Source of the DNA: Treponema sp.
GTDB taxonomy: Bacteria > Spirochaetota > Spirochaetia > Treponematales > Breznakiellaceae
Length of the DNA: 5,427 nt
Direction of reading: 5' to 3'
NCBI GenBank assembly: GCA_031288815.1
Contig: JAITQR010000154.1
Span: forward strand, 1 to 5,427
Under the pieces are notes generated by a model. It made no database searches. It was not told the DNA's origin and was given only the letters and a program-made list of their open reading frames with translations. Both the position numbers and the translations under genes were made by a program. This document shows, one piece after another, positions 1-3,485 of the stretch. Numbering within the stretch: position 1 is the first letter of the stretch; the number at the start of each line of letters is the position of its first letter.

Positions 1-749
1 GCCGTATCCAGCCCCGCCTTGCCCCGGTAGTATTCGGGAAGCAGCGATACGTTCTCGCTTTCGTTGAGGTAAAAGGCCCCCCGCGAACCGTCCAGGCTCA
101 GGCTGTTCCGGGTCGGCCCCAGGGGAAAACCAAGCTGAATATTCAGACGCTGTTCGCGGACCGGATCAAAATCGTCAAAGGGATCCGGTTTGTAGTCCGT
201 ATCGGGATCGTCGTGGGCCAAAAGAAAGCTGTTGCTCAGATCCGCGGAAAGGCTGAACTTGTCGCCGGGTTTTTTGGTAATGATATTGATAACCCCGCCT
301 ATGCCGTCGGAGCCGTAGAGGGCCGACTGGGGTCCCCGTACTATTTCTATCCGTTCCACGTTCCCAAGGGGCATGGTTTCACCGTCCAGACGCTGGGCGA
401 TCCTGCCCGTTACCCGCCTGCCGTCCACAAGGAAGAGTACCCTCCCCTCCCCCATTCCCTGCATCTGGATATAATCCCCCATAGCGTTGCTGGTAAACAT
501 GAGGCCGTAATCGTCAAGGACCTCCGTTACCGTGGCGGCGCTCGAATTTTCGATCTCCTCCCGGGTGATAAGCTCGGTGACTACCGGCGTGTCCTTCAGG
601 CGCTTTTCCGTCCTGGTACCGGTAACGGTGATCTCCTCAAGCTCCTGTACGTCCCCCGCCTCGTCCCCGGCGGCGGAAACCAGGGACAAAAGCCCTCCCA
701 CAAAAAGGGTCAGGGTAATTCGTCTCATAAACGGTGTGCTTCTGTTCAT
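1..749 (-). CDS. TonB-dependent outer-membrane receptor, N-terminal part (partial)
   Basis: This is the N-terminal 249 residues of a TonB-dependent receptor; the reading frame is still open at the left edge, so most of the beta barrel is missing. Seen: a signal peptide (MRR basic start, hydrophobic stretch about residues 11-25, likely cleavage after VSA at about 26), a TonB box (EEITVTGTR, 38-46), then a plug domain (about 47-162). Plug hallmarks are VLFLVDGRRV (104-113), NVERIEIVRGPQSALYGSDG (130-149) and GGVINIITKKPG (151-162). Barrel strands begin at about 165. Family knowledge: such proteins import siderophores, cobalamin, haem or other scarce ligands, powered by TonB-ExbBD. The plug resembles the BtuB/CirA type, but the ligand cannot be told from this part. 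The start at 749 is chosen because GGGAG (757-761) lies 7 bases upstream; a second in-frame ATG at 728 is possible and would shorten the signal peptide. An Asp-rich loop follows at 180-195. Confidence 0.93.
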   Translation of the reverse strand, partial: MNRSTPFMRRITLTLFVGGLLSLVSAAGDEAGDVQELEEITVTGTRTEKRLKDTPVVTELITREEIENSSAATVTEVLDDYGLMFTSNAMGDYIQMQGMGEGRVLFLVDGRRVTGRIAQRLDGETMPLGNVERIEIVRGPQSALYGSDGIGGVINIITKKPGDKFSLSADLSNSFLLAHDDPDTDYKPDPFDDFDPVREQRLNIQLGFPLGPTRNSLSLDGSRGAFYLNESENVSLLPEYYRGKAGLDT

Positions 750-756
750 AACTCGG

Positions 757-761
757 CTCCC
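757..761 (-). promoter_or_regulatory. Ribosome binding site of the TonB-dependent receptor
   Basis: On the minus strand GGGAG lies 7 bases upstream of the ATG at 749. It supports that start over the internal ATG at 728. Confidence 0.6.
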
Positions 762-766
762 GGTCC

Positions 767-800
767 GGCTAAAACTTAGCTAAATATAACTAAGTTAGCC
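767..800. repeat. Large inverted repeat in the receptor leader, possible operator or 5'UTR hairpin
   Basis: The left arm is GGCTAAAACTTAG (767-779) and the right arm CTAAGTTAGCC (790-800). The inner 7 bp (AACTTAG at 773-779 and CTAAGTT at 790-796) are a perfect inverted repeat around a 10-base spacer. The GGCTAA/TTAGCC outer parts also pair if two extra A residues bulge out. It lies just downstream of the predicted leftward -10, over the expected transcript start and leader of the receptor gene. This position fits a repressor site or an RNA hairpin. The TTAG...CTAA ends spaced over 18 bp loosely recall DtxR/MntR-family metal-repressor boxes, which is only a suggestion. Confidence 0.55.
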
Positions 801-801
801 T

Positions 802-830
802 ATATTTACATTTTATCAAAATTGTGTCAA
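802..830 (-). promoter_or_regulatory. Candidate leftward promoter for the TonB-dependent receptor
   Basis: On the minus strand there is a perfect TTGACA -35 (830-825). Seventeen bases on comes AAATAT (807-802), preceded by TGT, which would act as an extended -10. The -10 match is poor (3 of 6) and TAAATA at a 16-base spacing is an equal alternative. The expected start of transcription falls near 795, inside the inverted repeat. The region is AT-rich, as expected for a promoter in this GC-rich genome. Confidence 0.45.
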
Positions 831-834
831 GGGA

Positions 835-848
835 ATTTTCCGGAAAAT
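835..848. promoter_or_regulatory. 14-bp perfect palindrome between divergent promoters
   Basis: ATTTTCCGGAAAAT is its own reverse complement over all 14 bases. It sits between the two outward-facing -35 boxes (825-830 and 866-871), where a dimeric regulator could act on both genes. No known regulator motif is recognised, so its function is inferred from symmetry and position only. Confidence 0.4.
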
Positions 849-865
849 GTAAGCTTTTTATAACA

Positions 866-894
866 TTGACAGAAAAAAAACTCCGGGGTATTCT
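866..894 (+). promoter_or_regulatory. Rightward sigma70-type promoter for the DUF454-recO-pdp-recJ genes
   Basis: A perfect TTGACA -35 (866-871) is followed after exactly 17 bases by TATTCT (889-894, 4 of 6 matches to TATAAT). Transcription would start near 901, giving a short leader of about 20 bases before the GTG at 921. No terminator is visible in the small gaps downstream, so this promoter probably feeds the whole rightward gene set. Confidence 0.65.
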
Positions 895-906
895 AAGGTT
901 TCGGAT

Positions 907-911
907 GGAGG
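907..911 (+). promoter_or_regulatory. Ribosome binding site that fixes the DUF454 start
   Basis: GGAGG lies 9 bases before GTG 921 and 15 bases before the alternative ATG 927. The spacing favours the GTG start. Confidence 0.6.
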
Positions 912-920
912 CCCGGTATC

Positions 921-1355
921 GTGTCTATGAAACTTTCAAAAACGCTTTTTGTACTGGCCGGTTTTTTGTTTCTTGGCCTGGGAGTAATGGGCATTTTCCT
1001 TCCCCTGCTGCCGGCCACACCCTTTCTGCTGGCCGCTTCTTTCTGCTTCCTCCGGGGATCGGAACGGCTGCACCGCAGGCTCATGGCCAACCCCCACACG
1101 GGCCCCCGGATACGGCGGCTCCGGGACCACGGACTCACGGCGAAAGAAAAAATTACTATCTATCTCCTGGTTCTCCTCATGCTGCTTCCGGTCATCATCA
1201 TCACGCCCTCCGTCCATCTGCGGATCTTTCTTATCGCCCTCCTGGCGGTCAAGCTCGTAGTGTTTTTGCTGATTAGAACGGCCCCCGCGAAGCTCTCCCC
1301 CGCCGGGATGGAGGGAGGGGGCGCGGATTCCGCGTCCGGGGATTCGGCGATGTGA
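921..1355 (+). CDS. DUF454 / YbaN-family inner-membrane protein
   Basis: A 144-residue membrane protein of the DUF454 (YbaN) family, whose biochemical role is not established. The match rests on the family's N-terminal pattern: LGLGVMGIFLPLLPATPFLL (18-37), then SFCFLRGSERLHRRL (40-54), then NPHTGP (57-62) and a basic stretch ending in LTAKEK (72-77). Hydrophobic segments are at about 8-27, 29-44, 79-95 and 99-118, consistent with an integral inner-membrane protein with a short cytoplasmic or periplasmic basic loop between the second and third. The last 24 residues are a Gly/Ser/Ala/Pro-rich hydrophilic tail beyond the usual family core. The GTG start is preferred over ATG 927 on ribosome-site spacing. 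It is the first gene after the rightward promoter, opposite the TonB-dependent receptor, and ends 30 bases before recO. Confidence 0.9.
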   Translation: MSMKLSKTLFVLAGFLFLGLGVMGIFLPLLPATPFLLAASFCFLRGSERLHRRLMANPHTGPRIRRLRDHGLTAKEKITIYLLVLLMLLPVIIITPSVHLRIFLIALLAVKLVVFLLIRTAPAKLSPAGMEGGGADSASGDSAM

Positions 1356-1380
1356 CAAGGGCGTTCCGCCGTGTTATGAT
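1352..1380 (+). promoter_or_regulatory. Strong internal promoter immediately before recO
   Basis: GTGACA (1352-1357, 5 of 6 to TTGACA) is followed after exactly 17 bases by TATGAT (1375-1380, 5 of 6 to TATAAT). A TG one base ahead of the hexamer (TGTTATGAT, 1372-1380) makes an extended -10. The -35 overlaps the stop codon of the DUF454 gene. Only five bases (GCCCC) separate the -10 from the recO ATG, so transcription would begin at or just inside the start codon. Confidence 0.55.
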
Positions 1381-1385
1381 GCCCC

Positions 1386-2144
1386 ATGCCCCGGACTTTT
1401 ATCTTCCAGGCCCTGGTCCTTAAAACCGTCAATTCCGGGGAATCCAACCGGGACGCCTGGTTCCTCAGCGCCGAGGAGGGGATCATCAGGGCCACGGTCT
1501 TCGGGGGGCCGAAAAGCAGGCTCCGTTCCCATGTGGCGCCTTTCCACCGGGGAACCCTGTGGATCTACCATGACCCGGTTCGGGATTCCCGCAAAGTTAC
1601 CGATTTTGATGTCCGATCCTGGCGGCCGGGGCTCCGGGAGCTTTACGAGCGTACCATGGCGGCCGACGCGGTGGCGGACACGATCCTGGCGGCCCACGGC
1701 GGGGGCGGCGCCTGGAAAGAGAGCCTGGATCTGGCGGATTCGGTTCTGGACGCCCTGGAAAAGGCCGACGAAGAAGGCTGTGTCCGTATCTTTGTACAGT
1801 TTCTCTGGAACTGGGCGGCCTTTTTGGGCCTGCGGCCCGAATTGGCCTGCGCTTGTGGAGCCCCGGCGGATGGTTTACTATGGTTTGACCAGCGGGAGGG
1901 GGTGTTCCTCTGCCCCTCCTGCGCGGGGAAGGATGACCCGGAGGGCGGGGAGAGGTTCGAGGTAGCGAGCCTTTTGCCCTTCAACCCCGGAGCCCGGCGC
2001 TGGCTTAAGGGGGTGGAAAACCTGAACCCGGACCAGCTTGGCCGTTACATTCCGGAACCGGTTTCCCTGCGCCAGGCCCGGGCGGCGCTCTGCGCCATGA
2101 TGGCGGGTATCCTGGGGCGGGAGCTTTTCACCTGGAATTTTTGA
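1386..2144 (+). CDS. recO: DNA repair protein RecO
   Basis: RecO, 252 residues, close to the usual family length of about 240-260. In the RecFOR pathway it binds single-stranded DNA and SSB, works with RecR to load RecA, and can anneal complementary strands. Seen: an N-terminal OB-fold region (about 1-80) opening with the typical IFQALVLKTVNSGESNRDAW (6-25) and VFGGPKSRLRSHVAPF (38-53); a helical middle (about 83-150, with FVQFLWNWAAFLGLRPEL at 136-153); and a Cys cluster C155, C157, C176, C179. Known RecO proteins usually have CxxC pairs; here the first pair is CxC. An in-frame TGA at 1377-1379 rules out starts just upstream, so ATG 1386 is the first available start. It has no visible Shine-Dalgarno sequence, and a promoter ends 5 bases before it. 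It ends 15 bases before the phosphorylase gene. Confidence 0.92.
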   Translation: MPRTFIFQALVLKTVNSGESNRDAWFLSAEEGIIRATVFGGPKSRLRSHVAPFHRGTLWIYHDPVRDSRKVTDFDVRSWRPGLRELYERTMAADAVADTILAAHGGGGAWKESLDLADSVLDALEKADEEGCVRIFVQFLWNWAAFLGLRPELACACGAPADGLLWFDQREGVFLCPSCAGKDDPEGGERFEVASLLPFNPGARRWLKGVENLNPDQLGRYIPEPVSLRQARAALCAMMAGILGRELFTWNF

Positions 2145-2147
2145 GAC

Positions 2148-2152
2148 GGAGG
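2148..2152 (+). promoter_or_regulatory. Ribosome binding site that fixes the phosphorylase GTG start
   Basis: GGAGG lies 7 bases before GTG 2160, in the 15-base gap after recO. The in-frame ATG 2181 has no comparable site and would remove the conserved MRAVDII start. Confidence 0.7.
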
Positions 2153-2159
2153 CCCTGAA

Positions 2160-3470
2160 GTGCGGGCGGTTGATATTATCATGAAGAAACGGGACGGCCA
2201 GGAACTGTCCCGGGATGAGATTGCCTTTCTCATCAGCGGCTACGTGGCGGGGGAGATCCCCGACTACCAGATCTCCGCCTGGGCCATGGCGGTCTTTTTC
2301 AGGGGGATGAGCCCGGCGGAAACCGGGGCCCTTACCGGGGTAATGCTCGAATCGGGAAGCCGCATGGATCTGCGGGGTATCGAAGGCCCCCTGGTGGACA
2401 AACATTCCACCGGCGGCGTGGGGGACAAGACGAGCCTTATCCTCGCCCCCCTGGCGGCCAGCCTGGGGATCCGCGACCCCATGATGTCGGGCCGGGCCCT
2501 TGGCCACACCGGGGGTACCCTGGACAAACTCGATTCCATCCCCGGTTACCGTACCAGCCTTTCCGCCGCCGAGTTCCGGGAGATCCTCGGCCGGGACGGT
2601 TTTGCCATGACCGGGCAGACCAGGGACATCGTTCCCGCGGACCGGCTTCTCTACGCCCTCCGGGACGTAAGCGGCACGGTGGAATCCATCCCCCTGATCA
2701 CCGCCAGCATCCTCTCCAAGAAGGCCGCGGAAGGCGCGGAGGCCCTGGTGTTGGACGTGAAGTACGGTTCCGGGGCTTTTATGAAGGAAAGCGCCCAAGG
2801 GGAAGGGCTTGCCCGTTCCCTGGCGGAGGCCGGAAAGGTTCTGGGTATGCGGGTGATCGCCCTGCTTACGGATATGGACGAACCCCTGGGGAACATGGTG
2901 GGGAATTTCCTTGAGGTGGAGGAATCCTACCGCTGTCTGGAAGGCCGGGGGCCGGAAGACCTGATGGAACTTACCCTGGAACTGGGGGCCCGCATGGCGA
3001 TCCTGGGGGGAAAGGCTAGGGATCCATCTCTAGGCAGGACCCTCTGCGAAGCGGCCCTGAAAAGCGGCCGGCCCCGGGAGCTTTTCCTCGCCAACATCGA
3101 AAGCCAGGGGGGCAGCCGGGAGCGGTTTCTTGCCATGCTGGGAACTTTCCGATCCCCCTTCCGGGGGGAAGTAAGAGCCCGGGAAGACGCCCATGTCGCC
3201 CGGATAGACGCGGGGAAAGTGGGACATGCCGGGGTAACCCTGGGGGTGGGGAGGAACCGCATGGAAGACACGGTAAGCCCCGGCGCCGGATTGGAGTTCC
3301 ACCGGAAAAGAGGCGATCGGGTACGGCGGGGAGATCTCGTCATGAGCGTCTGGGCCAGGGACGGGGAAAGCCTCCGGGCCGCCCTTCCCGCCCTGGAGGA
3401 AGCGGTGGAATATTCCCCGGCTCCCCCGCCGCCCCGAAAGCTGGTACTAAAAGAAATTGGGCGGCAATAA
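2160..3470 (+). CDS. pdp: Pyrimidine-nucleoside phosphorylase (thymidine/uridine phosphorylase family)
   Basis: A 436-residue member of the thymidine/pyrimidine-nucleoside phosphorylase family (Bacillus Pdp is about 433 residues). It catalyses reversible phosphorolysis of pyrimidine (deoxy)nucleosides to base plus (deoxy)ribose-1-phosphate in the cytoplasm. Seen: N-terminal helical domain opening MRAVDIIMKKRDG; the phosphate loop DKHSTGGVGDKTS (80-92); the family signature SGRALGHTGGTLDKLD (110-125); the base-binding segment YALRDVSGTVESIPLI (165-180) with R168; SILSKK (183-188) with S183 and K187; LDVKYGSGAFM (198-208); and a C-terminal alpha/beta domain from about 345, with VARIDAGKVG. Small deviations are A113 for the more common Gly and D125 for the usual Glu at the end of the signature. 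Resemblance to Bacillus Pdp suggests broad pyrimidine specificity, but a thymidine-specific DeoA cannot be excluded. GTG 2160 has a well-placed GGAGG. The gene sits tightly between recO and recJ. Confidence 0.9.
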   Translation: MRAVDIIMKKRDGQELSRDEIAFLISGYVAGEIPDYQISAWAMAVFFRGMSPAETGALTGVMLESGSRMDLRGIEGPLVDKHSTGGVGDKTSLILAPLAASLGIRDPMMSGRALGHTGGTLDKLDSIPGYRTSLSAAEFREILGRDGFAMTGQTRDIVPADRLLYALRDVSGTVESIPLITASILSKKAAEGAEALVLDVKYGSGAFMKESAQGEGLARSLAEAGKVLGMRVIALLTDMDEPLGNMVGNFLEVEESYRCLEGRGPEDLMELTLELGARMAILGGKARDPSLGRTLCEAALKSGRPRELFLANIESQGGSRERFLAMLGTFRSPFRGEVRAREDAHVARIDAGKVGHAGVTLGVGRNRMEDTVSPGAGLEFHRKRGDRVRRGDLVMSVWARDGESLRAALPALEEAVEYSPAPPPPRKLVLKEIGRQ

Positions 3471-3476
3471 GCCGGG

Positions 3477-3483
3477 AAGGTGG
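3477..3483 (+). promoter_or_regulatory. Ribosome binding site of recJ
   Basis: AAGGTGG matches AAGGAGG at 6 of 7 positions. Its AAGG core ends 5 bases before ATG 3486. It lies in the 15-base gap after the phosphorylase stop. Confidence 0.5.
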
Positions 3484-3485
3484 AT

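Noticed and set aside
213..779. A 188-codon plus-strand frame opposite the receptor gene
   Set aside because: The minus strand here encodes a clear TonB-dependent receptor with signal peptide and plug motifs; the plus-strand translation has no recognisable domain.
808..850. Inverted repeat ACATTTT (808-814) / AAAATGT (844-850)
   Set aside because: Exact 7-bp match, but in an AT-rich spacer with a 29-base gap; easily due to chance, and the second arm overlaps the better palindrome at 835-848.
1293..1321. C-rich then G-rich tract near the end of the DUF454 gene, considered as a hairpin or terminator
   Set aside because: Only about 5 G-C pairs form, there is no following T-run, and it lies inside coding sequence.
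936..1358. Minus-strand frame opposite the DUF454 gene
   Set aside because: Highly charged, featureless translation opposite a protein with clear DUF454 motifs.
2181..2183. ATG 2181 as the start of the phosphorylase gene
   Set aside because: It would remove the conserved MRAVDII start and lacks a well-placed ribosome site, while GTG 2160 has GGAGG at 7 bases.
1878..2798. A 306-codon minus-strand frame opposite recO and pdp
   Set aside because: It spans the junction of two well-supported plus-strand genes and shows no recognisable motif; it is a shadow of their codon bias.
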